Counted from the stretch's first letter, positions 34,532-43,865 are shown. The stretch is 64,000 nucleotides of DNA from Sipunculus nudus (GCA_026874595.1 CM049318.1:43752456-43816455); one strand, 5' to 3'. Notes: a model not told the origin generated them from the letters alone. Numbers and translations: made by a program.

Positions 34532-34741
34532 ATGTGGTCAGTACGTAAAAGAAAAAGACGTGTTAAAAATAGAAGGATGAGGAGAAGAGGAAAAGGTTTT
34601 TTGACCTCTGCCCTTTTGAGTACGCTGTTTGCTGTTACAGCAGATACCATTGGGAAAAACAAAAAAAAGCTCACCCGTAAAATCCAAAGGGCACAAAAAG
34701 GTGCAAAAAGAGCATGGGATAAAGTTAAAGTCCCTAAATGA
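34532..34741 (+). CDS. Basic core-like peptide, 69 aa
   Basis: The ATG 34532 follows AATAAA at 34498. The peptide is Arg/Lys-rich at both ends, with a hydrophobic middle (FLTSALLSTLFAVTADTIG). The composition is like the other small proteins here: DNA-condensing or membrane-active virion peptides. No homologue can be named with confidence. Confidence 0.55.
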   Translation: MWSVRKRKRRVKNRRMRRRGKGFLTSALLSTLFAVTADTIGKNKKKLTRKIQRAQKGAKRAWDKVKVPK

Positions 34742-34788
34742 AAGGCTTCAGGGAAGGAATTTACATCCCAAAGATAGGCATGGGGTAA

Positions 34789-34917
34789 GGTTCTGGTCTG
34801 GTACAAACACTGTTGAGCACCACTCGCAGAAGAAAGAGGACGAGAAGGAGGGGATGGTTTCTCCCTTTTGCTTTCGGACCTGTCAACCCTCTGACGCTGT
34901 TAGGCAACATCATGTAA
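34789..34917 (+). pseudogene. Possible further Arg-rich pX/mu-like frame lacking a start
   Basis: 43 open codons with no in-frame ATG at the beginning, containing RRRKRTRRRGWFLPFAFG, which has the basic-then-hydrophobic layout of adenovirus mu. The frame is preceded by an ATG (34780) whose frame stops after one codon. It could be a broken gene, or the 3' part of a spliced or frameshifted one. Confidence 0.35.
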
Positions 34918-34946
34918 TCGGTAGACAAAACCAGCCCAAAACTGCA

Positions 34947-35132
34947 ATGGTCATAAAAACAAGACATGATACAGACATGCGCAGAAAGAGAAGGAGTTCT
35001 GTGAAACCATGGGGAGGGAGAAGAAAAAGAAGAAGAAGAAGGAGAGGAGGGATTCTACCACTGTTACCTATCTTGGCAGGCATAGGAGGTCTGTTAACGG
35101 GGGCAGGGGCAATCAAAGGAAGACGAAAATAA
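34947..35132 (+). CDS. pX/mu-like core peptide, 61 aa
   Basis: ATG 34947. A basic block (GGRRKRRRRRRGG) is followed by ILPLLPILAGIGGLLTGAGA, then a basic end. Basic block, Gly-Gly, Leu/Pro-rich amphipathic stretch and Ala/Gly run are the layout of adenovirus pX (mu) and its adintovirus/Polinton relatives, which condense the genome. Assignment rests on pattern only, but the match is good. The frame is open upstream to 34629, so a longer form is possible. Confidence 0.6.
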   Translation: MVIKTRHDTDMRRKRRSSVKPWGGRRKRRRRRRGGILPLLPILAGIGGLLTGAGAIKGRRK

Positions 35133-35333
35133 CTAAAGGTGGTGGAGTAGGGGCTCGCTTCGTAACAGGTTATCACGCGAGGCAAAGGGGGGGGGGGGGG
35201 TTCCTTGGGTCAATACTCGGTAGTTTAGGAGGGTTTGTGTTTGGGGAAAATAGCTGCCGGTAAAATGGGTTACGGTCCCTTTAAGGGGTTACAGAAAAAA
35301 GAGAAGCAGGGTGCCCTAAAGAAAACCATATGA
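35009..35333 (+). pseudogene. Gly-rich protein-VI-like segment, frameshifted
   Basis: One frame (from ATG 35009, to TAA 35261) ends with GYHARQRGGGGFLGSILGSLGGFVFG, and a second frame continues in the same style from about 35245 to TGA 35331. The switch lies at ggggaaaat. A 12-base G run (35188-35199) is also present. A Gly/Leu-rich amphipathic helix is typical of membrane-lytic virion proteins such as adenovirus VI. The start is uncertain because the 5' part overlaps the pX-like gene. Confidence 0.4.
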
Positions 35334-35411
35334 AAAAAAACAGACCAAAAGAGCTCAAAAGAATGTAATCAAGAATCACTGATAAACTGTATATCATTTA
35401 TACTTGAGACA

Positions 35412-36998
35412 ATGCCTATCCCTATGACAAAACCTGGTCCCCCAGGGAAATCAATTCCGGACACTCCCACGGCAGACACAGCCGTCGAAAGGGGTTTGAA
35501 CCCTGAACTGCGCCTGCAGGAAGAAAGAGTGCAGGCGGAGGTGGTGAACGAAAAAATGTTAGAAATTCTCTCGTACGGAACAGATTACTCCACCAAACTC
35601 CAGTTCCTTGTTCCCAACCAGAACGACGGTTCTCACATGGTACCCAGTAAAACGCTTTTGTTTGTGGAAGCGGAACCTGTCCACGTGAGGGATGAATCAC
35701 CCCTGGACTGGGAAGTTGAAGATGATGTTGAAGGTGCCGACACCCCAGCCCAGCTGGCTGCTAAAAAGAAAGCCCACACGTTCGGTCTTGTGAACAACAC
35801 CCTCCATTCCATGTTTGAAGACGTGGAAGTGGAAATTAACAACGAACTGGTCACTACCACAGACAAGACTTACCCTTTTTCAGCACTTCTACAGAAACAG
35901 CTTGTCCGTGACCGTAACGCAATCGAAAACAATGACGGGCCCTTGTATAACTACGTGCAAGACAGAGCTATCAAGGAAAACGGTAAAGTCGCAAGCCCCA
36001 ACGCCCTGGATAAAGTGGGACCTATCACACAGGGTCAGGACCCCAACACCTACTGTGCTCAGCACCAGCTGAGACTGAGAAAGTTTTACAAAAACCCCGG
36101 GACCCCAACAGGTGGTCACAAGACAGACAAAACACCTGACAACACCAAAAACCCGCAAGGTGTACGTAAATATGTGATGGTGGACACCCCTCGTGTAGGT
36201 GTCTTTCAAATGGACAAATTCATCCCGTTCGGCTACAACATGAAAGTCACCATGATTCGATCGCGCCCGTCCTTTTACGCTATGTGTACTGTGGACCCGG
36301 AAACTGTACCTGCACTCAAGGGAGGTGTGAAATTGAAAATACACAGGGCGTGGATGCATGTTTACTACGCCGAGCTGAACAGCGTCTTCTTCACACAAAT
36401 TGAAAACGATGCTTTGGTGTCGGGTGCAAACAGAATTTTACCCTAAACCCGCTTCAGAGTGTTAACGGAAGAAATTGCAGAAGGGCTGTCTTTCAAGTCC
36501 ATGTCCAGTGTGTTCTCCCAAACACTGTTACCAAAGAAACTATTTACTTGCTTTATCCCGAACAGAGCCTCCTCATCCAATTGGACCCTGAACCCGTATA
36601 ACTTTCTACATTACAACGTGAACCGCATATACGCTCAGCGCAACTTCCAGCGTTACCCAGAACAACTGTTCGAACCTGATTTCTCGGAAAACCAAGTCTA
36701 CACACATCTGTTCTCGGAATACTTGAGAACTTTGGGCTTGTGGGATTCCAATTTCAGTTCCCAGGTAGGCTATGATGAATACATTGGAGGAAAGACCGTG
36801 TTCCCCTTCAACATGGTGGGTGATTCAACTGAAGCCGAAAAAGAAAACGTACAGCACGTCAAACAGTCCGGAAATGTCAAAGTCGACGTGCATTTTAAAA
36901 CCATCACCCCCGAAACCATCCAGTGTTTAATGTTCGCCCAATTCGAAGACAAGTTAATGATAAACTCCGACCGCAATGTCTCTGTTAAATGGAAGTAA
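35412..36998 (+). pseudogene. Polinton-type major capsid protein, one nonsense codon
   Basis: The double-jelly-roll capsid protein of Polinton/adintovirus-like viruses. ATG 35412 opens a frame of 344 codons to TAA at 36444-36446, then the same frame continues another 184 codons to 36998. Family-like segments lie on both sides (KTYPFSALLQKQLV; PYNFLHYNVNRIYAQR; YEYL-like dimer region; YIGGKTVFPFNMVG). Total about 528 codons is the usual size. The single stop, and no other break, means inactivation is recent or that the base is an assembly error. The protease gene starts inside its last codons. Confidence 0.85.
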
Positions 36999-37599
36999 AT
37001 GCTTGAAACCTATACCTGTCAATCACTTGTGCCAACAGGCTTATGTTGAAAAGGTGAAGGGAGGCAGGGGACTCAGTGACATGGCGTTGAACCGTGCCAT
37101 GCTGCACGTTTACCAAACAAACCCTTACCAATATTTAGGCGTGTACGCATCAGACGAACTGAACGTAGAATATGTGTTCAGTCATGCACCGCCAAACCCC
37201 CCTTACAGTCTGATTTGTAACGTAGCCCCCCGTTCTCAACCAGGTCAACACTGGCAAGCTATATATGTTAATCATTGTTGCATTGAATTTTTTTATTCCT
37301 ACGGACTACCACCTGTACTGGGAGGTGTCAACGAATTCCTCGCCAGAATGCAAGATGATTTCGGACTGAGCGCTGTGGACGTAAACCCGTATCCCGTGCA
37401 AGACATATACAACCCTGAGAGTGATGTTTGCGGTGAACATTGTGTCACCGTATTAAGTTTGATGAATGATTGGCCGCTGATTCCAATGAAACAGGTCATA
37501 CGAGATTATTATGTCGTGGACCCTCCTGATTTCGCCAGGAACAAATGGTTCTGCGAGAAAACATTCCACGAACACAACAAAAATGCTGAAAGCAATTAA
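36976..37599 (+). CDS. Adenain-like cysteine protease, 207 aa
   Basis: The virion maturation protease of the adenovirus protease family (C5), also present in Polintons and adintoviruses. Motifs in order: GQHWQAIYV (catalytic His), an acidic residue near IEFFYSYG, VQD before the active site, and CGEHC with the catalytic Cys. Overlapping the end of the capsid gene by 23 bases suits a packed viral gene order. Intact reading frame. Likely cleaves the small basic core proteins encoded upstream (family knowledge, not seen here). Confidence 0.9.
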   Translation: MSLLNGSKCLKPIPVNHLCQQAYVEKVKGGRGLSDMALNRAMLHVYQTNPYQYLGVYASDELNVEYVFSHAPPNPPYSLICNVAPRSQPGQHWQAIYVNHCCIEFFYSYGLPPVLGGVNEFLARMQDDFGLSAVDVNPYPVQDIYNPESDVCGEHCVTVLSLMNDWPLIPMKQVIRDYYVVDPPDFARNKWFCEKTFHEHNKNAESN

Positions 37600-37604
37600 A
37601 GGAA

Positions 37605-37800
37605 GACAGAAGAAATGAAAGCTGACCCACCCACACCCGCCGAACTACAGACAACAGGGAAACCTTCCCTCGCACTCCAACTGCAAACGATGCAACAAGA
37701 CATTATGTAAAGGTTACATTGTTTATTCTATTTTTACAAATAAAAAGGAAAAAAATACATTTGTTGTTAGTTAATGAATGCTCATGCGAATCGAGTCTGA
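37605..37800. terminator. Convergent poly(A) signals
   Basis: AATAAA at 37739-37744 serves the plus block that ends with the protease. TTTATT at 37722-37727 (AATAAA on the minus strand) serves the minus block ending at 37806. The signals lie only about 12 bp apart, a compact viral arrangement. Confidence 0.6.
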
Positions 37801-37805
37801 ATGAA

Positions 37806-38453
37806 TCAAGTGTGACGTGGTCGCCTGGTTGACATCCACTCTGCCTGTTTTATACCGTCTGTCATCATCAGAGCTTCCTCGTCAACTGCCTGGCTGCTTT
37901 CTTCATCGAAATCTGCCAATACATCCATATTCATGGGAGCCTTCCTTTTCGTCGGTACGTTTTTCACACTGGCTTTCAATTGTCGACAGAAAGCCGTCCA
38001 CACAGGCATGAAAGAGCATGAAAACATTCTCTGTTCTTGTTCTGTCAGGTACCATTTCTTATCGTACTCCGTACCCCCGACAGAAATGGAACGCACCAAA
38101 TCGTAACGGGCGTCACCGGTGTTCCCTTTTGTTTTCATCAGGGATATTTTAACCCCTCCACCGATTTCAATTTCAATGGGTAGAGTGCCGCTTTCCCAAT
38201 CGACCACCTGACCTTAAACACATTCCATTTCTTCAAGCGTGAAGCTCACAATCTTTTCCATGTGAGGTTGGAACTGTGTGGGGTTTTTGTACACATGCAC
38301 AAAGTCCGGAGTCATAGCCAGACAGAAACGACTTTTCACGAAATATTGTCCCTTGACATTGCTGATTTCAAAGGTTCCCAAATGGAAAAAGTTCTGAGGG
38401 TTTTCAGAATATTCTCTGATAAGAGTCTGTGTCGCGTTCTTATCAAACGACAT
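37806..38453 (-). pseudogene. Unknown viral protein split by one stop codon
   Basis: The minus frame runs from ATG 38453 (MSFDKNATQT) to a TAA at 38214-38216 and then, in the same frame, on to 37806. The two halves look like one protein of about 215 aa with aromatic and beta-rich segments (GQYFVKSRFCLAM; KKWYLTEQEQRMF) and an acidic end. No family recognised. Its 5' end overlaps the next gene's 3' end by 11 bases. Confidence 0.55.
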
Positions 38454-39209
38454 GTTGAACGACGGTTTTCCTGTCGGCGGGGATATTTTCCAACAGAGGT
38501 AGGTAAGCAGTTAGCTGGCGCAACTTCTCACCTTTGAGAACAGCTTCGCGTAATAGCAAATTTTCCCAAGTGTTATTCCTTTGCTCCGGATCAAACCCAC
38601 GTGCCGCGTCTTGAAGATGTAGAAGCGCAACTGACCCTGACGCAGCTCGCACACGTGTCTTATACACTCACGGTAGGGCGAAATCACACTCATGCAGTGC
38701 CGGGTTTTCTCCTCTAAATAAGCCCTTAGGTTCTCCAGGGTTGGTTTCTCCCCTGCAGGGAGAGTAGGCTTTAGAAGACACAGTGGAGGTGTATAGCTCC
38801 TCCCAGAAGCATTCCGGCTTACCTTCCAGCATGGGACAAAAAACACCATCCATGTATTTGTTCACAATTTCTTGACGGTCTTCTTTCAGTTTCAGCTTGT
38901 ACCCGGGACTGTACACGTTGTAAAGACACCCTAAATTCAACGTGGTTTCCAAAGTGACATTTTTGTTCATATCCAACAAGTCCCGGATGGCCTCCCATCG
39001 CTCCCTGAGTTCGTATTTGACATGTTCAGGGAGGTTCAGACGAAATTACTCGCCTCCGAGTTTGGTACGCGCATGTAGTTGATATCGCGCGTCATATAGC
39101 GGGGTTCTTCAGCTCTTTTTGAAGTTTGGTGTGTATTCTGCCAGTTCGTAAACTCCTGCCATTCTTCTTCAGCCTCCGTGATATGGAATTGTGCTTTCCT
39201 CTTGGACAT
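38443..39209 (-). pseudogene. Unknown viral protein with several frameshifts
   Basis: Start at ATG 39209 (MSKRKAQFHITEAEEEW). Coding-like text follows in four pieces across frames: 39209-39036, about 39040-38760, about 38760-38600 in a second frame, then 38600-38443 back in the first. Neighbouring short ORFs overlap at the switch points (near 39040, 38760 and 38600), and a TGA at 38668-38670 closes one of them. The protein would be roughly 250 aa, charged and helical, unassigned. Repeated single-base errors could also reflect assembly quality. Confidence 0.5.
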
Positions 39210-39271
39210 TTTCAGTTGAAAATGACACCCCACACCTTGACAACTGTTTATATACCCACCCCAAGGGAAAG
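39210..39271. promoter_or_regulatory. Divergent promoter between minus and plus blocks
   Basis: Only 62 bp separate two divergent start codons (39209 minus, 39272 plus). The gap holds TTTATATACCC (39247-39257), a TATA-like box pointing to the plus gene. Confidence 0.45.
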
Positions 39272-39550
39272 ATGGCTCAAATAGCTTTCCTACGAGGTCA
39301 GGACCTGCATATGGCAGCCCCTGTACCCGTCCCCCCTCGCCTGTACAAAGCCAACACCATGCATGACCGCCAAATGGTGAGGGAAGTCCCTCCAGATACG
39401 TTCCCCCTAAGACCCGTGGTAAGGAACCTGTACCTTGTGGAAGGGTTACCCTATGTTACCCACGAAAGGAAACCCATGCGCACAGGTCGCAGGGCACGAA
39501 AAGGGACGAAAACGACACGTAGAACGAAGAGAATCAAGCGCAGGTTTTAA
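39272..39550 (+). CDS. Small basic viral protein, 92 aa
   Basis: ATG 39272 is the first after the TATA-like box; an upstream in-frame extension has no ATG. The N-terminal half is Pro/Val-rich (PVPVPPRLYKANT), and the C-terminal third is a Lys/Arg/Thr block (RKGTKTTRRTKRIKRRF). Intact. Three bases separate its stop from the next ATG. A DNA-binding core-type role is inferred from composition. Confidence 0.6.
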   Translation: MAQIAFLRGQDLHMAAPVPVPPRLYKANTMHDRQMVREVPPDTFPLRPVVRNLYLVEGLPYVTHERKPMRTGRRARKGTKTTRRTKRIKRRF

Positions 39551-39552
39551 AC

Positions 39553-39978
39553 ATGCAACAATCCATAGGACTCGTCCCTCTGACCACCCTTTCAGGTCAA
39601 ATTCTCTCTACACCAGCAGCACCTCTACCCGCTCAGCTGTTAGGCTACACCTCCCCTGTGGCATCTCACATCCCACCCGCAGAAAACATAAGGGCTTTCC
39701 TACTAGCAAATCAAGCCCGACACGGTCAACAATTAGAACACTTTGAAAGTAAAAAAAAAAAAAGAATGCGTAAGATAAAACAACTGAAAAGTAAAGAAAA
39801 AGGTAAAAAGGAAAAGGTTAAAAAATCCAAGAAGAAGACAGGATCCAACAGGATCCCACCCTGGACCATGAAAGGAAATAAAATACGTAAAGCAACATTC
39901 AGAAAACGTGTATGTAAAAAAAGACCGACACAGGTAAAAGCTCACCTCAGGACAGTTTATAAATGTGCTTATGAGTGA
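39553..39978 (+). CDS. Lys-rich viral protein, 141 aa
   Basis: ATG 39553 begins MQQSIGLVPLTTLSG. The middle holds helical text (NIRAFLLANQARHGQQLEHF) and then about 45 residues dominated by Lys, followed by RKRVCKKRPTQ. The homopolymer of 12 A's at 39752-39763 is a slippage hazard. No family recognised. Confidence 0.55.
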   Translation: MQQSIGLVPLTTLSGQILSTPAAPLPAQLLGYTSPVASHIPPAENIRAFLLANQARHGQQLEHFESKKKKRMRKIKQLKSKEKGKKEKVKKSKKKTGSNRIPPWTMKGNKIRKATFRKRVCKKRPTQVKAHLRTVYKCAYE

Positions 39979-40162
39979 ACACACAGCATCATTCCTGGGG
40001 CAACAACCGCACAAGATGGACAACGCACAGGTTAAAGTGTGGAAGGTATACCAAATAGAAAGAAACCTTAACAGATAAAGATGGTTCATAACACGGGGTT
40101 GTCCCAAGTGTGACGATTCAAGGTCGGCTTACCTGAACGAAAAGAGAAATTCGACCAATTGT

Positions 40163-40657
40163 ATGGGTTTCATGGCTTATATCCATATGTGTGAAATCTG
40201 TAACCGTGAAGAAATTGAAGCGTACATGAAACCTCAAAGCTTGTCAGTGGGTGTGGACTTAGAAAAGGGAGAACAAGGCGTGGGCTTTACGTGGACACCC
40301 TGGAGCAGAGGTAACAGTTTGTTGGAAGACAGAAGAACGGGATGCTCGGTGAACATAGATGCGCTTTTATGGGGGGTGGGTAATTTTGCAGAAGTGCCTA
40401 CTTTATTGGGAACCTACTTACACATACCGGAATGTTCACTGAACTTCCATTGCATGGGAAAACCTACGGTGGCGTTACACATCAGGACAGACAAACACAC
40501 CAACGAAACCAAACTGTCATTCTCACAGGTGCTGGGTTCGGGCAACGTGAGGGAAGTGTTTGATTGGGAGTATTCTGTCACTCTCACACTCCAAACATTC
40601 ACAGACATTCTCAATTTCATTTGGATTACATACCCTCCTATCACCACGAGATGTTGA
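40163..40657 (+). CDS. Viral protein with a Cys-pair N-terminus
   Basis: ATG 40163 gives 164 aa, but the same frame is open from 40079 and would add RGCPKCDD, which pairs with the CEICNRE just after the ATG to make a plausible zinc-binding module (CxxC..CxxC). Either the true start was lost or an upstream exon exists (no ATG in the extension). The rest is beta-rich (LSVGVDLEKGEQGVGFTW; YSVTLTLQTFTDILNF). No family recognised. AATAAA follows at 40690. Confidence 0.5.
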   Translation: MGFMAYIHMCEICNREEIEAYMKPQSLSVGVDLEKGEQGVGFTWTPWSRGNSLLEDRRTGCSVNIDALLWGVGNFAEVPTLLGTYLHIPECSLNFHCMGKPTVALHIRTDKHTNETKLSFSQVLGSGNVREVFDWEYSVTLTLQTFTDILNFIWITYPPITTRC

Positions 40658-40689
40658 AGAGACTATCAGCGGTTGTATATTTTATGTAC

Positions 40690-40704
40690 AATAAACTTTT
40701 TATT
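40690..40704. terminator. Back-to-back poly(A) signals
   Basis: AATAAA at 40690-40695 (plus) and TTTATT at 40699-40704 (AATAAA on minus) lie between two convergent genes. Confidence 0.6.
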
Positions 40705-40776
40705 CTCTAATACAAGCTTTATGTTTTATATATCTATGCATACTACATTTCTGATTACTTTTCATCATATATTGCA

Positions 40777-41853
40777 TTAAACATCATTACCCCCACCCTG
40801 TTTTACAATTAGCGTTCCCATCAACACATGGCGCTCTTTTTTATTTTCACCCAACACCCCAATGATCTCGGGACACAAGACAACCTTCATATTTTGCAAA
40901 CGGTTGGTCAGTTTCTGTTTCTGCTCATGCGGGATGCTCAGCGTATCCTTTACATATTCTTCACATTCACCAAGCATTTTCCTAACCGTGTCCGCCTGCA
41001 AGCATCTTTCATCTAAATTATACCTATCAAGCGCCATTCTATCAAGCTCACGACTAAAACGGAACTGGAAATGTTTCATGTAGAACTGTACAAAAAGCGA
41101 AGCGTGTGCTGTGAAAGAAGGCGGGTTTTCAGCAAATATACGCCCCACTGTATGAAAGCCGTGTACGTTGTACAGGTTGAGAACGTGCACGTGCAGGTGG
41201 GGTACCAATGAAATCAGATCCAGGAACGAGTTGTGCGAGCACACGGCTGTATTGCGAGATTCATCGTCCGTCATGTACAACACTTGACAAACCAGCTCAC
41301 ACAAACTGCGAATCAAACACCTCAGCAGCACATCCCAGTCTTCGGGGATATGTACATTCCATTTGCGAATAGCACAACTACTGTTCCACACGGGGAAATC
41401 TTTGTTGAAACACTCCAAACATTCCAATGCGGCGCGGACCAAAATGCTCGCCCCTTTACTACGTGTAAGTGGATTCACATCGAAACAATTTTCTGACGGG
41501 GGAGGTTTCTGGTTGTATTTCACGGTGAACAAACTGGCTCTGAAGCTGAGGGCGAACTGTTCCAACACGTGCTGGAAAGCAACAGGGTCTGGCTTGTCCT
41601 CATTGTTTTCAAACATTTTCATATGCGGTTCTAAACCTTTGTACCACATACCGTCCAACCGAAACACTGCGCTGGCTGTATCACGGTCCACAGAGATACC
41701 TTCTTTCATCGAAACTTTGTGACTACTTTTCAAGTTCATATCAAACTTTCCGTATGCTTCACGCATGAACCGCCATTCTCTCTCGGCTGAAATCGTCCTG
41801 CTGGCCAAATGTTTCTTCCACCTTTCAACCGGGGACACATCTTTGTATGCCAT
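40777..41853 (-). CDS. Unknown accessory viral protein, 358 aa
   Basis: Intact minus-strand ORF from ATG 41853 (MAYKDVSPVERWKKH). Mixed helices with many Cys (CLECFNKDF; RCLIRSLCELVCQVLYM) and a His/aromatic-rich middle (PHLHVHVLNLYNVHG). No signal peptide, no clear membrane segment, no family recognised. It is the last gene of the long minus block, next to a poly(A) signal. Confidence 0.65.
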   Translation of the reverse strand: MAYKDVSPVERWKKHLASRTISAEREWRFMREAYGKFDMNLKSSHKVSMKEGISVDRDTASAVFRLDGMWYKGLEPHMKMFENNEDKPDPVAFQHVLEQFALSFRASLFTVKYNQKPPPSENCFDVNPLTRSKGASILVRAALECLECFNKDFPVWNSSCAIRKWNVHIPEDWDVLLRCLIRSLCELVCQVLYMTDDESRNTAVCSHNSFLDLISLVPHLHVHVLNLYNVHGFHTVGRIFAENPPSFTAHASLFVQFYMKHFQFRFSRELDRMALDRYNLDERCLQADTVRKMLGECEEYVKDTLSIPHEQKQKLTNRLQNMKVVLCPEIIGVLGENKKERHVLMGTLIVKQGGGNDV

Positions 41854-42009
41854 TCTTGATTTATAGTACAGTCAAAGCCGTAAGTACATCTGCTCCCAAG
41901 TTTTCAGATAAAGGGGTTTCCACATTTAACTGCGCTTTAGCACCGCAAGGGCTCGCACACGTGCAGAAACATTTACAAACTGAACTCTTCACATTGGAGA
42001 GCCTCTCTT

Positions 42010-42540
42010 TTATAGATAAACTGCGGTGTCCCAATCTTTTCGGACGCTTTCCATCACCTGCCTGGGGTACCCTCTCACCGCTTTTACGGTTAACTTCCCC
42101 AATATTTCCGGTCGTACTCGTTGCACCACTATTTCCACGTACCCCCATCTCGCAAAGAAATCTTCACACACCCACTTCAAAAAATCTGTGAACCTCTCAC
42201 TGTTTGTTGTCTCTTTGGGTTTCATTTTCAACAAGGATTGACGATTGTTATGAAAATATATACACATATCACGGAACATCCCTTTCAATTCACGCAACAG
42301 CTCCTCACCGTGACCTGTCACTTCTAATGATTTAGCGCAAGTACAACAATGCTCTCCTTGACCCACGGCGATATACTGATAACAGAAATCATAACCTTTC
42401 AGTTTCACTTGTTTCATGTGTTGCACTGGAGCCAAATCTTCCTCAACTAAATCTCCCAGCCCTCCTTTTTTCACATAAAAATGATTACAGTCCATGTACA
42501 TTGGACAAGCGCACAGCGAACAAATTTCCGTCAATTCCAT
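42010..42540 (-). CDS. Cys-rich viral protein, 176 aa
   Basis: ATG at 42540. The N-terminal half has spaced Cys pairs, CSLCACPMYMDC and EHCCTCAKSL, with nearby His, suggesting zinc binding. The C-terminal half is helical (ERFTDFLKWVCEDFFARWG). No family recognised; a regulatory or host-interaction role is possible only by position in the accessory block. Confidence 0.55.
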   Translation of the reverse strand: MELTEICSLCACPMYMDCNHFYVKKGGLGDLVEEDLAPVQHMKQVKLKGYDFCYQYIAVGQGEHCCTCAKSLEVTGHGEELLRELKGMFRDMCIYFHNNRQSLLKMKPKETTNSERFTDFLKWVCEDFFARWGYVEIVVQRVRPEILGKLTVKAVRGYPRQVMESVRKDWDTAVYL

Positions 42541-42581
42541 CGCGAATACGGGTACTAAATGACAACGTTATGTTACTCGTC

Positions 42582-43088
42582 TCAGGCTTTATAGCTAAAC
42601 CTTTCCGCCAGGTTCACATAAGCTTCACATATACTACCACAGATAGCACAACACAAATTCCCTTCACGGTGACTTCGCTTGTCAGCGCACGTCAGACATA
42701 TACCTACGTGATAACAGGGATAAAACATTAAACTAGCAGGTTCTGTTTCACACAAAAAGCACATTTGATTTTGCTCTACGTCTAGCACTATACTGTTTCT
42801 TTTCTTTGTTTTCACAGGACCCTTTAAGTGGATTAACCTGTGAAACTGACGTTTCACTGTGTCCACCTGCAGGCGTTGTAAACTGGGCACGACGTGGAAT
42901 GTACCTTCATCATCATAAAAATAACTGTTCATAAGGAACTCTCGAATAACGTCAGCTAGTTTTTTCTTTACACTCTGTTTCGTGCTGCGAGTCCATTTCC
43001 GTTTCAGGCATTGCACTTCCACCTGCCCCACAAAAGTCAGATTTTGGTACCGGTGAGAGTTCATCCTCTTTTGTGTAGTTTTCACCAT
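42582..43088 (-). CDS. RING-finger protein (IAP-type RING)
   Basis: 168 aa from ATG 43088. The C-terminal 55 residues form a C3HC4 RING: MCFLCETEPA, then FYPCYHVGICLTCADK, then CCAICGSIC. The shape (C-x2-C, C-x-H-x2/3-C-x2-C, C-x2-C) is like RINGs of IAP-family and baculoviral ubiquitin ligases, so an E3 ligase that alters host proteins is likely. No BIR repeat is present. The N-terminus overlaps the next ORF by 137 bases in another frame, so a frameshift or fusion is possible. Confidence 0.75.
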   Translation of the reverse strand: MVKTTQKRMNSHRYQNLTFVGQVEVQCLKRKWTRSTKQSVKKKLADVIREFLMNSYFYDDEGTFHVVPSLQRLQVDTVKRQFHRLIHLKGPVKTKKRNSIVLDVEQNQMCFLCETEPASLMFYPCYHVGICLTCADKRSHREGNLCCAICGSICEAYVNLAERFSYKA

Positions 43089-43818
43089 GTTTGTGAAGGC
43101 TGAGCTTTATGTACATAGCCACAAACTTCTCACAATACCTGGACCCTTCACGGTATCTGTAACCGGTCACGTCAACGAGGTCTAAACCGACAGGAACGTG
43201 AACACCGTAACAGGGGAGAATAACCTCAGCCTCTAAATCTGTCTCCTGCTCGAACAATTCCGCGTTCACCATTTGTTTCACCTGACTTTTGAACTTCATA
43301 AGATCAACGGCTACGTGTGCCTTAGCGAGGGAACCTGGGATCCCGCCCTTGGTATTGTACATCTCGCTCATAGCTGCTAACATTTTGCATTCCACCACGT
43401 ACGCGGGGGGCAAGGAATGATCTGCTCGCATACATTCCTGGTAACGATAACGGCGTGTCGGGGTCAAGTCTGTGGAATGTACAGACAAGAAGGGACTTTC
43501 TGCTTGCTCAACCAACTTGTCCACCACATACACCATACACTCACCCTGTTCAGCGATCTTCTGTTTTATTCCTGCCAGCAAGCCTTTCAACATCAATTTT
43601 ACCATAAAAGTTATTGTACCACGGCAAGCGGCTAAACACATGTCACACCAAAATACACGACGGCATATTTCGTAGGTGATATTAAATGTACTGCGCCTTT
43701 CAACACGAGGGCGAACTAATTCACATTTCAACCCCCTACCACAACCGCAAAACCTGTCGTGTTCTAATCCTAACAGCTCCAAACTCGCCACAGTCACTTC
43801 GTTATTGTAACTCTCCAT
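42952..43818 (-). CDS. Unknown accessory viral protein with Cys clusters, about 288 aa
   Basis: The first ATG in frame is 43818 (MESYNNEVTV). The frame is open further upstream without ATG. It holds CGCGRGLKC and FWCDMCLAAC clusters and a charged C-terminus that overlaps the RING ORF. It may be the N-terminal part of a protein whose RING domain now lies in another frame. No family recognised. Confidence 0.5.
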   Translation of the reverse strand: MESYNNEVTVASLELLGLEHDRFCGCGRGLKCELVRPRVERRSTFNITYEICRRVFWCDMCLAACRGTITFMVKLMLKGLLAGIKQKIAEQGECMVYVVDKLVEQAESPFLSVHSTDLTPTRRYRYQECMRADHSLPPAYVVECKMLAAMSEMYNTKGGIPGSLAKAHVAVDLMKFKSQVKQMVNAELFEQETDLEAEVILPCYGVHVPVGLDLVDVTGYRYREGSRYCEKFVAMYIKLSLHKHGENYTKEDELSPVPKSDFCGAGGSAMPETEMDSQHETECKEKTS

Positions 43819-43865
43819 GTTTGCAAATAGACGCAAACACTGAACTGCTTCGGGCTTTATACGTT

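Noticed and set aside
37806..38207. PC4-like coactivator identity for the minus-strand protein
   Set aside because: Only a weak resemblance around the KKWYLTE segment; not enough to name it.
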